Positions 1-5,213 of a stretch of DNA of 11,495 bases are shown here, piece by piece. Numbering within the stretch: the stretch's first letter is position 1; every line of letters begins with the position of its first letter. The DNA comes from Acidobacteriaceae bacterium (GTDB taxonomy: Bacteria; Acidobacteriota; Terriglobia; Terriglobales; Acidobacteriaceae). The notes under the pieces are model-generated. The model was not told the origin of the DNA and did no database searches. It saw only the letters and a list, made by a program, of their open reading frames with translations. The position numbers and the translations under genes were made by a program. Location of the stretch: contig PMTP01000024.1 of assembly GCA_003167305.1 (NCBI GenBank), positions 1 through 11,495 of the forward strand, in the 5' to 3' direction.

Positions 1-80
1 CCGGTCCGTACCCGCCTGACCCCCACCCCCCTTCCCTGTGGAAATCTTTTTTCGATCCTTTTATTGCCTGTAACTAACGT

Positions 81-119
81 TGATTCATCATCTTGTAATA
101 TTTACATAGTAATGAATCA
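81..119. repeat. Nested 39-bp dyad symmetry
   Basis: TGATTCAT (81-88) is mirrored by ATGAATCA (112-119). Inside it TGTAA (94-98) is mirrored by TTACA (102-106). Both pairs share the same centre at position 100, so this is one symmetric structure rather than two chance repeats. It could be a protein-binding operator or a hairpin in a transcript coming from the left of the window. No promoter could be tied to it. Confidence 0.55.
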
Positions 120-172
120 GTAACAGCAAACCTCGGTTTTTGGCCATTTTTTGGCCAATAAAGTGGCCTTTC

Positions 173-194
173 TAGGCAAACAAGCCTATTTTTT
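173..194 (+). terminator. Small hairpin plus T-tract, possible intrinsic terminator
   Basis: TAGGC (173-177) and GCCTA (184-188) form a 5-bp stem with a 6-nt loop, followed directly by six T (189-194). The orientation suits a plus-strand transcript entering from the left edge. The stem is short, so the call is weak. Read on the minus strand the hairpin is not followed by T, so it is not a good terminator for the DUF3106 operon. Confidence 0.35.
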
Positions 195-234
195 ACGCTG
201 TTTGAAAGTCCGTTCGGAAGTTGATTCGCAACGC

Positions 235-981
235 TTACCGCGCCGGCTGGTACGGCTCGACGCGCAGCATATCGGAGAGGATGCCACGCTCATCGGGGCT
301 GAAGAGACCCTGGTAGCGGACGGAGTTCAGCTCCGTCGGACGCTGCTCCAGCGGGAGCGCGCGCAAATCGCGGAAGGCGCTCTTCATGATCGCCTGGCGC
401 TCCGGCGGCAGCTCGACCCAGCGGCGCGCGGAGAGGTTGATGCGCATCTGTTCCTGGGGTGAGAGGCGCTCGATGATCTCGGCGCGGGCCAGGCGGCGCT
501 GGCGCTGCTCCTCGGTCAGCTGGCTGACCTGATGCAACTGCCGCACCACCCGCTGCTGTTCGGCAGGAGGCAGCCGATGGAAGCTGGGGTCGTTACGCAG
601 CATCCGCTCCTGCTCCTGGACGGGCAGATTGCGGTGCTGGTTGAGCCAGTCGCCCAAGTGGCCCGGCGGCAGATCCGAGGGCGGTGCATAGCCCCGAACC
701 GCGGGACGGGAAAAGCCAGGCCCCAGATAGGGCGGACCGGGATACGCGGAGGTTGGGCCGGCGGGACGAGCCGCGGGATAGCCATAAGCCGGACGCCGCG
801 CAGCGTTGCCTTGCGGCCGGCCCTGGTTCTGCGGCCGGGACAAGTGAGCGGCGGGAGCGGAGGCGTGCGCAGCCGGCGCGGGCGCGGAGTGATGGGGTTG
901 AGTCCAGGCGGCGGGCGCAAAGAGGAGTACAGCAGCCATGGCCGCTCTGCCTGTCCGTCCCGTGTTGTGTTCCCTGATCAT
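235..981 (-). CDS. DUF3106 domain-containing secreted protein
   Basis: The molecular role is unknown; members are usually exported and lie next to ECF sigma factor genes, as here. Residues 1-27 look like a Sec signal peptide (hydrophobic AAMAAVLLFAPAA, likely cut near AWT-QP). Residues 28-105 are rich in Pro, Ala and His and probably disordered. Residues about 110-235 carry the DUF3106 signature of repeated short helical units with LPP.EQQR-like motifs (RLPPAEQQR at 136-144, RLSPQEQMR at 172-180, ELPPERQ at 190-196). ATG at 981 is preferred because GGAG sits 7 nt upstream; an in-frame GTG at 984 would add one residue. The gene is last in the sigma/anti-sigma operon and starts about 42 bp after the anti-sigma stop. 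A periplasmic sensing or modulating role is inference. Confidence 0.8.
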   Translation of the reverse strand: MIREHNTGRTGRAAMAAVLLFAPAAWTQPHHSAPAPAAHASAPAAHLSRPQNQGRPQGNAARRPAYGYPAARPAGPTSAYPGPPYLGPGFSRPAVRGYAPPSDLPPGHLGDWLNQHRNLPVQEQERMLRNDPSFHRLPPAEQQRVVRQLHQVSQLTEEQRQRRLARAEIIERLSPQEQMRINLSARRWVELPPERQAIMKSAFRDLRALPLEQRPTELNSVRYQGLFSPDERGILSDMLRVEPYQPAR

Positions 982-1023
982 CACCGCTCTCCGCCCTCGC
1001 TTGCTCAGAAACCCGTCTCCGTT

Positions 1024-1509
1024 CTAGTTGTTGCTCGAGATCGCCTCCAGTTGATCCAGCAGTTGCGCGTTGCTGTCCAGGGTTTGCAGATCATGCACGA
1101 CCGCGGTCTGCTGCGGAGCGGCCGGCGGCTTGTCCCAATCAGTGACGCCCAGATAGGCTCCGCCGCCCACCAGCAGCATTAAAGTCATCGCCATGGCCGC
1201 CAGCGGACGAATTTGCATTCCCGTTCCGTAGACCAGACGGGCGCGCAGCACGGCAAACCAGCCGGATGGCTCGGCCGCGCGCTCTTCACGCATCCGCGCC
1301 TGAAGCCGGCTGAGGAAATACGGGCTTGGCTCCGGCGCTTTCCAGTTCTCCAGCAGAGTCATCGTCGCCCGCAGCTCATCGAGCGCGCGGCGGCAGCCCT
1401 CGCACTCCTCCACATGGGCAAGAACCTTGGGCTGCGCTTGGGCTTGATCAAGCAGCAGGTTAGCCAGCTTCGCGTCCATTCCAGCGCATTTGTTTTTTGT
1501 CCGTTCCAT
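1024..1509 (-). CDS. Putative zinc-finger anti-sigma factor, single-pass membrane protein
   Basis: This protein is likely to bind and hold the ECF sigma factor encoded just upstream. The N-terminal cytoplasmic part has the HxxxCxxC signature of zf-HC2/ZAS anti-sigma domains (H32, C36, C39), with C8 as a plausible fourth zinc ligand. A hydrophobic segment at about residues 102-121 fits one transmembrane helix. It leaves a short extracytoplasmic tail of about 40 residues, too small to be a large sensor domain, so sensing may need a partner such as the DUF3106 protein (inference). The 161-aa length is usual for the class. ATG at 1509 has GGTGAT 4 nt upstream. An in-frame GTG at 1518 with GAGGA upstream is the alternative and adds three residues. 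Confidence 0.82.
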   Translation of the reverse strand: MERTKNKCAGMDAKLANLLLDQAQAQPKVLAHVEECEGCRRALDELRATMTLLENWKAPEPSPYFLSRLQARMREERAAEPSGWFAVLRARLVYGTGMQIRPLAAMAMTLMLLVGGGAYLGVTDWDKPPAAPQQTAVVHDLQTLDSNAQLLDQLEAISSNN

Positions 1510-1554
1510 TGGTATCACCCCATTTCCTCGCCGGTCTCGCCCGGCTCTTTCCGC

Positions 1555-2457
1555 TCAAACAAATTCCTTCAACGTCTCTCGCAGCGTCTGGTAGGCGCGG
1601 AAGAGCAGCGACTTGACCGCCGACTCGCTCAACTTCAGCACCTGGCCGATCTCGCGGTAGTCCATCCCCTGGTACTTGTGCAGCACGACGGCCATTCGTT
1701 GCCGTTCAGGCAGCGCCATCACCTGCGCACGAATGGCCTTCATGCGCTCCTCGCGCAGCAACTGCTGCTCCACCGAGGGCTCATCGCAGGCCACATCCGG
1801 CCTTGTGCCGGTCTGCTCATCCGGAGCATCCAGATAGACGTTCTGCACGGCCCGCTCGTGCTTGGTGTCGCGCGCGTGGTTGACCGCCAAGTTGGTGGCG
1901 ATCCGGTAGAGCCAGGTAGTGAACTTGGCCTCCGCCCGGTAACTCTCGCGCGAGCGGTAGACACGCAGAAAAACCTCCTGCGCCAATTCTTCGGCTATCG
2001 CCTGGTTGCGCACCATCCGATAAAGAAAATGATGGATGGGGCGGTGATACTTTTCCGCCAGGTAGTTGAACGCCGATTCGTCGCCCGCCGCGGCGCGCTT
2101 CATGACGTCTGCGTCGCTCGCGGGCTCCTGGTTGCCCGGCAAAACCGTCTGTCCGCCCAGCCATGCAGCCGGAGCCGCTCCCAGGGACGGGCTGTCCAGG
2201 ACCAGCGTTGCCATATCCTCATGAACCCCATCCGGACCGGAAGGTTGCGCAGAAATTGCATTTTCCAGGCTGGAATCTTCGTCCGCGGAGGGGTTTGAGC
2301 GGCTGCCGCCCGTTCTGGCCAGCAGCGGCGCGAAGACCGCCGCGGCGAGGCCGGAAGCGCTCAGGCCAGAGCCTCCAGAACCACCTCCGGCCAGACTTGG
2401 ACCGGCCAAGCCAGAACCGGCCAGCAGGGGGTCGCCGAGTCCCGGCAGCGGACGCAC
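1555..2457 (-). CDS. RNA polymerase ECF-type sigma factor (RpoE-like) with long N-terminal extension
   Basis: The protein directs RNA polymerase to a specific set of promoters and is probably controlled by the anti-sigma encoded 45 bp downstream. Counting from the GTG at 2457 (300 aa), sigma region 2 covers about residues 116-197: AEELAQEVFLRVYRS (region 2.2) and TTWLYRIATNLAVNHARD (2.3-2.4). Region 4 covers about 234-300, with the helix-turn-helix MDYREIGQVLKLSESAVKSL. Typical ECF factors have about 190 residues; here about 115 residues precede region 2 and are rich in Gly, Ala, Ser and Leu, with a LAGxx pentapeptide repeat. GTG at 2457 is chosen for its strong GAGGAGG 5 nt upstream. ATG at 2520 (321 aa) has no clear ribosome site. 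ATG at 2214 (219 aa) would give a near-standard size, but its GAGG lies too close. Confidence 0.85.
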   Translation of the reverse strand: MRPLPGLGDPLLAGSGLAGPSLAGGGSGGSGLSASGLAAAVFAPLLARTGGSRSNPSADEDSSLENAISAQPSGPDGVHEDMATLVLDSPSLGAAPAAWLGGQTVLPGNQEPASDADVMKRAAAGDESAFNYLAEKYHRPIHHFLYRMVRNQAIAEELAQEVFLRVYRSRESYRAEAKFTTWLYRIATNLAVNHARDTKHERAVQNVYLDAPDEQTGTRPDVACDEPSVEQQLLREERMKAIRAQVMALPERQRMAVVLHKYQGMDYREIGQVLKLSESAVKSLLFRAYQTLRETLKEFV

Positions 2458-2462
2458 CTCTG

Positions 2463-2469
2463 CCTCCTC
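2463..2469 (-). promoter_or_regulatory. Strong Shine-Dalgarno deciding the sigma factor start
   Basis: On the minus strand GAGGAGG lies 5 nt before the GTG at 2457 in the sigma factor frame. It is the best ribosome-binding match upstream of any of the three candidate starts. It therefore supports translation of the low-complexity N-terminal extension rather than a start close to sigma region 2. Confidence 0.6.
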
Positions 2470-2528
2470 GCGGGAGGGAATGCTGGCTGCACGGCGGATT
2501 GATCGGACTCTCCAGCGCATTGTCGATC

Positions 2529-2540
2529 GGTCCCGGGACC
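2529..2540. repeat. 12-bp perfect palindrome upstream of the sigma operon
   Basis: GGTCCCGGGACC is a perfect palindrome between the sigma factor gene and tRNA-Val. It could be an operator for the minus-strand operon. A 12-bp GC palindrome can also arise by chance in GC-rich DNA, and no clear -35/-10 pair was found beside it. Confidence 0.3.
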
Positions 2541-2653
2541 CGGACTGGTCCGCACCCCGCAGGGGGTTGGCCGCAAAGCCCCGCTGGTGTTACTCTAACC
2601 CATGGGATGCCCTGCTGGCGCGTCAGCCGCCAGCCCTCGCCAGAGGTTTCCAG

Positions 2654-2728
2654 GGGCGCTTAACTCAGCGGTAGAGTGCCACCTTCACACGGTGGAAGTC
2701 GCAGGTTCAAATCCTGCAGCGCCCACCA
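2654..2728 (+). tRNA. tRNA-Val (anticodon CAC)
   Basis: A complete cloverleaf can be drawn by hand. The acceptor stem GGGCGCT (2654-2660) pairs with AGCGCCC (2718-2724). The D stem ACTC/GAGT is at 2663-2666/2674-2677. The anticodon stem CCACC/GGTGG is at 2679-2683/2691-2695, with loop TTCACAC. The anticodon CAC at 2686-2688 reads GTG codons. The T stem GCAGG/CCTGC encloses TTCAAAT (2701-2717). Discriminator A is at 2725 and an encoded CCA at 2726-2728. The T before and A after the anticodon loop positions are normal. A CAC valine tRNA suits a GC-rich genome that uses many GTG codons. Confidence 0.95.
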
Positions 2729-2820
2729 ATAGGATAAGCAACTTATAGAAAACAAAGCAAAAACGAGATTATGTCGATGCAGCGCGGTCCTCTCCTGAGG
2801 GCCGGAGCGCTCTGTTGTGC

Positions 2821-2849
2821 TGTGGAAAACCAGGCAAAACTGTGGAAAA
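2821..2849 (-). repeat. Two DnaA-box-like 9-mers 20 bp apart
   Basis: TGTGGAAAA occurs at 2821-2829 and 2841-2849. On the minus strand each reads TTTTCCACA, which fits the relaxed DnaA-box consensus TTWTNCACA and differs at one base from TTATCCACA. They lie in the same orientation, 20 bp apart, just ahead of an AT-rich tandem repeat. DnaA binding is inference. Two boxes are too few to call an origin, and no dnaA, dnaN, rpmH or parAB gene is nearby. Confidence 0.35.
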
Positions 2850-2863
2850 TGCAGGCAGGAAAG

Positions 2864-2876
2864 GTGAAGGCTTCAC
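2864..2876. repeat. Short inverted repeat GTGAAG-G-CTTCAC
   Basis: Two 6-bp arms flank a single central base, between the DnaA-like boxes and the 41-bp repeats. It is small enough to be an operator half-site pair or chance. It is recorded because it belongs to a dense cluster of symmetric elements upstream of the xylanase promoter. Confidence 0.3.
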
Positions 2877-2880
2877 TTCT

Positions 2881-3003
2881 GGAGTGATTAACTCCAATAT
2901 TCAATCGTTTTAGTAAACGCAGGAGTGGCCAACTCTGTGGCTCAATCCTTTTAGCAATCACAAAAATTACTAACTCCACTACTCAATCGTTTTAGTAAAA
3001 ACT
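2881..3003 (+). repeat. Three tandem 41-bp direct repeats upstream of the xylanase promoter
   Basis: The units are 2881-2921, 2922-2962 and 2963-3003. By hand count units 1 and 3 agree at 31 of 41 positions and units 1 and 2 at 28 of 41, with no gaps. The shared core is AACTC, then a variable 6 bp, then TCAATC-n-TTTTAG-n-AA. Unit 1 also has GGAGT/ACTCC inverted arms. The exact 41-bp period is close to four turns of B-DNA, so cores would face the same side of the helix. The array ends 22 bp before the -35 box, the usual place for activator sites. The units are adjacent, degenerate and lack spacers, so this is not a CRISPR array. Confidence 0.75.
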
Positions 3004-3007
3004 TTAG

Positions 3008-3022
3008 TAATATAGAATATTA
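3008..3022. promoter_or_regulatory. Palindromic operator candidate next to the -35 box
   Basis: TAATAT-aga-ATATTA is a perfect inverted repeat with 6-bp arms. It lies between the 41-bp repeat array and the TTGACA at 3026. Position and symmetry suit a dimeric regulator, but the very AT-rich sequence raises the odds of chance symmetry. Confidence 0.35.
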
Positions 3023-3025
3023 TTC

Positions 3026-3053
3026 TTGACATCGGTTAGGAGATTACTATAGT
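3026..3053 (+). promoter_or_regulatory. Sigma70-type promoter for the GH11 xylanase
   Basis: A perfect -35 hexamer TTGACA (3026-3031) is separated by 16 bp from TATAGT (3048-3053), which matches the -10 consensus at 5 of 6 positions. Transcription would start near 3060 and read into the xylanase gene. It is the best vegetative promoter I see in the window, and the repeats and palindrome immediately upstream suggest it is regulated. Confidence 0.65.
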
Positions 3054-3059
3054 TTTCAT

Positions 3060-3316
3060 CATGTTCGTCCAACCCACGATCATTGGTCTTGAACCTTGCT
3101 TACTCGCACAGCGTTGAAGACCGTCACAGACAGTACGCAGTTCGGGAATCGGTTTTTGCGCGCGCCTCGTTTTTCCCTGACATTACTTCGCATGTGGACG
3201 CAGCGCGGCGATCCGTACCTGATTACCTGTTTCTCAAGAAGGCCTCTCCCCCGGAGCCACTGGGAGGGTGTCTGTGGGAATCGTCTGTTTCAACCAAAAA
3301 ACGAAAGGGAGATTCA
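3060..3316 (+). other. Long 5' leader of the xylanase gene
   Basis: About 257 nt separate the predicted start of transcription from the xylanase ATG. The xylanase frame is open from 3083, but that upstream part has no ribosome site and encodes no signal peptide, so it is treated as leader. A 5-bp CTCCC/GGGAG hairpin lies at about 3245-3268. No known riboswitch class was recognised by eye. Confidence 0.4.
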
Positions 3317-3979
3317 ATGAGGCTAGTTTTGTCACGAGTTCAACTGGTAGCCCTCTTCGCTCTCATTGCGGCAGCGGGTTGCGCAACCATGACGGCAAAC
3401 GCCCAGACGGTATACGGCAATGGCACGGGCACGAATCACGGCTACTACTATTCGTTGTATTCCAGTGGCGGGTCGGCTACCATGACGTTCCCCTCCGCAG
3501 GGACTTATGCCGGCAATTTCCAGGTTAGCTGGTCTGGAGTCAACGATGTGGTTGGCGGCAAAGGCTGGCAGTACAGCGGAGCCAGGACTGTCAACTACAA
3601 TGTCGGCTATGCCAATGGCTACAACAATGTTTCCGTCTATGGGTGGACGACAAACCCGCTGGTCGAATATTACGTCTGCGAATTCGGTTCGATAGCGAGT
3701 GGAACGTACAAGGGCAGTGTCTCCAGCGATGGGCACACCTACAGCATCTATGAGCATCAGCAAGTCAACCAGCCCTCCATTCAAGGCACGGCAACTTTCA
3801 ACCAGTACTTGAGCAACTGGGGCGGGTCGTCGACCGGATCGAACCATGCAGTGACCCTTGGCAACCACTATGCCGCATGGAAGAGTCATGGAATGAATCT
3901 GGGCAGTTCCAATGAACTGATCTTCATGGGTGAAGCATGGGGCGGAAAAAGCGGGGGAATTAACGCAACGGTGTGGTAA
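3317..3979 (+). CDS. Secreted glycoside hydrolase family 11 endo-1,4-beta-xylanase
   Basis: The enzyme hydrolyses internal beta-1,4 bonds of xylan outside the cell. The GH11 jelly-roll runs from about residue 40 to the end. Recognisable blocks are GYYYSLYSSGG (42-52), VVGGKGW (78-84), VSVYGWTTNPLVEYYV (105-120), VNQPSIQGTATFNQY (150-164) and AWKSHGMNLG (187-196). E117 (PLVEYY) is the expected nucleophile and E206 (MGEAW) the expected acid/base. The signal peptide is residues 1-30, cut after ANAQ or lipid-modified at C22 (AAGC, a weak lipobox). The 220-aa length is normal for a single-domain GH11, and no carbohydrate-binding module is present. ATG at 3317 has AGGGAG about 5 nt upstream. Atypical points are C121 after the nucleophile block and a changed loop after E206. 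Confidence 0.93.
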   Translation: MRLVLSRVQLVALFALIAAAGCATMTANAQTVYGNGTGTNHGYYYSLYSSGGSATMTFPSAGTYAGNFQVSWSGVNDVVGGKGWQYSGARTVNYNVGYANGYNNVSVYGWTTNPLVEYYVCEFGSIASGTYKGSVSSDGHTYSIYEHQQVNQPSIQGTATFNQYLSNWGGSSTGSNHAVTLGNHYAAWKSHGMNLGSSNELIFMGEAWGGKSGGINATVW

Positions 3980-4003
3980 AAATCCACCTGCAAATCATTT
4001 GAT

Positions 4004-4043
4004 AACGCCGGGCCGGCGGTCTCACAGCCGCCGGCCCGGCGTT
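4004..4043 (+). terminator. Long GC-rich hairpin after the xylanase gene
   Basis: A perfect 16-bp stem (4004-4019 with 4028-4043) encloses an 8-nt loop, 24 bp after the xylanase stop. The stem is almost all G and C. No T-tract follows, so it is either a factor-assisted terminator or an mRNA-stabilising 3' hairpin. Being symmetric it could act in both directions. It also separates the xylanase from the next gene, arguing against a single tight operon. Confidence 0.7.
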
Positions 4044-4104
4044 CTGTATACCAAAAAACGATTGTGATACTTTGATCTGGATAATCGTGGAACGAGGCAA
4101 TTCA

Positions 4105-4971
4105 ATGAGAAAACTGTTTATTTTAACGGCAATCATGATGGCTGTTGCTATCGCTTGCTCGGGAGAAGTGCCCGATAACTTTGTATTGGTCAAAGGCGGG
4201 ACTTTTAAAAACACAAAATCAAATTACTACGGGAAAGGCATAACCATATCGAGCTTTTATATCGGCAAATATGATGTAACTCAAAAAGAGTGGAGTGAAG
4301 TAATGGGAAATAATCCCTCAAAAATCAAAGGCGCCAATTTGCCGGTAGAAATGGTCAACTGGTATGACAGTGTAGAGTACTGCAACAAGAGGAGCATAAA
4401 AGAGGGCTTGAAACCGTATTACAACATAGACAAGAATAAGAAAGATCCGAGCAATATGCCGGACCCGGAATTTGGCGATCTCGATGATATGAAATGGATG
4501 GTAACGATCAATGCGGGCGCGAACGGATACCGGTTGCCGAGAGAAGCGGAGTGGGAATATGCCGCAGGCGGAGGCCAGTTGAGCAAGAGTTACACTTATA
4601 GCGGAAGCGATGATGTGGATGAAGTAGCTTGGTATTGGAGAAACTCTGGAGATAAGCCCTTGGCCGGGTTTTGGAACTGGCCCGCCATAGAGCAAAACCA
4701 TAATCAAACGAAACCTGTCGGCAGCAAGAAACCCAACGAGTTGGGGCTCTACGATATGTCGGGCAATATAAGGGAATGGTGCTGGGACTGGCACGGAGAA
4801 TTGGAGAAGAATGTAAAAGATCCCAAAGGCAGTCAAAGCGGCTTTAACCGGGTTTGGAAGGGCGGCGGTTGGATGGGCGCCCCCTACTGCACCGAATCGG
4901 CTTTCCGGGGCAGCCTAGCCGCCAATGGCAAGGGGCCCGATCAGGGTTTTCGTGTCTGTCGCGGCAAGTAG
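4105..4971 (+). CDS. SUMF1/FGE-sulfatase-domain protein, exported
   Basis: The formylglycine-generating-enzyme-like (SUMF1) fold is clear, but the substrate is unknown. Family blocks are FVLVKGGTF (26-34), FYIGKYDVTQKEW (51-63), LPVEMVNWYDSVEYCN (79-94), YRLPREAEWEYAA (142-154), ELGLYDMSGNIREWCWDW (212-229) and GFRVCRG (281-287). Residues 1-18 form a hydrophobic export signal ending in AIAC, so C18 may be lipidated. True FGEs bind copper through a Cys pair five residues apart; here C262 seems to match the first, while the second position is Phe. Sulfatase activation is therefore unlikely, and a binding or structural role is more probable (inference). No sulfatase gene is in the window. ATG at 4105 has GAGG 7 nt upstream. 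The first part is much richer in AT (18 G+C in 4201-4260) than the 3' end (43 in 4861-4920). Confidence 0.88.
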   Translation: MRKLFILTAIMMAVAIACSGEVPDNFVLVKGGTFKNTKSNYYGKGITISSFYIGKYDVTQKEWSEVMGNNPSKIKGANLPVEMVNWYDSVEYCNKRSIKEGLKPYYNIDKNKKDPSNMPDPEFGDLDDMKWMVTINAGANGYRLPREAEWEYAAGGGQLSKSYTYSGSDDVDEVAWYWRNSGDKPLAGFWNWPAIEQNHNQTKPVGSKKPNELGLYDMSGNIREWCWDWHGELEKNVKDPKGSQSGFNRVWKGGGWMGAPYCTESAFRGSLAANGKGPDQGFRVCRGK

Positions 4972-5201
4972 ACCGGAACAAGACACACCAGGCAGGATCG
5001 AAAATATTTATTTCAATGGATTGCAGTTCACAAATTCGCGCACCGGGTTTGTCCTGAGCCATCGGTTTCCGATTGGATGGAAGAAGCTCAGACATCATCA
5101 TTCCAGGGATAACAAGTACCAAAGAACAGTGAATAAGGGGTCCGGCCCCGCCGTTGCAGCAAGGTAGCTTCAGGAGTGGGTCAGCAGGGAGATTTCAGGT
5201 C

Positions 5202-5207
5202 AGGAGG
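5202..5207 (+). promoter_or_regulatory. Consensus Shine-Dalgarno AGGAGG
   Basis: AGGAGG ends 6 nt before the ATG at 5214. It selects this start over an in-frame upstream ATG at 5154, which has no such site and would bury the signal peptide behind 20 polar residues. Confidence 0.7.
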
Positions 5208-5213
5208 TTTCTA

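Larger units (their letters stand above)
1..234. other. Left-edge intergenic DNA with dyad symmetries
   Basis: No convincing gene is seen here. The stretch lies beyond the 3' end of the minus-strand DUF3106 gene and is AT-rich from about position 40. It contains a long imperfect dyad centred on position 100 (81-119), a TTGGCCA/TGGCCAA inverted repeat with a 5-T loop (140-158) and a small hairpin followed by six T (173-194). A plus-strand frame open from 151 continues inside the DUF3106 gene as a shadow and has no family resemblance. Confidence 0.5.

Noticed and set aside
1213..2298. Plus-strand 361-residue open frame over the sigma/anti-sigma genes
   Set aside because: It is a high-GC shadow of two well-supported minus-strand genes and has no domain of its own.
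2743..2979. Minus-strand 78-residue open frame across the DnaA-like boxes and 41-bp repeats
   Set aside because: It has no ribosome site and no recognisable family. Its sequence is a by-product of the tandem repeats, which act as DNA elements upstream of a promoter.
2881..3003. CRISPR array
   Set aside because: Units are contiguous and degenerate over their whole length, with no unique spacers and no cas genes.
3240..3275. Cobalamin riboswitch-like GCCACTG in the xylanase leader
   Set aside because: Only a short isolated match; the remaining conserved elements of that riboswitch are not visible.
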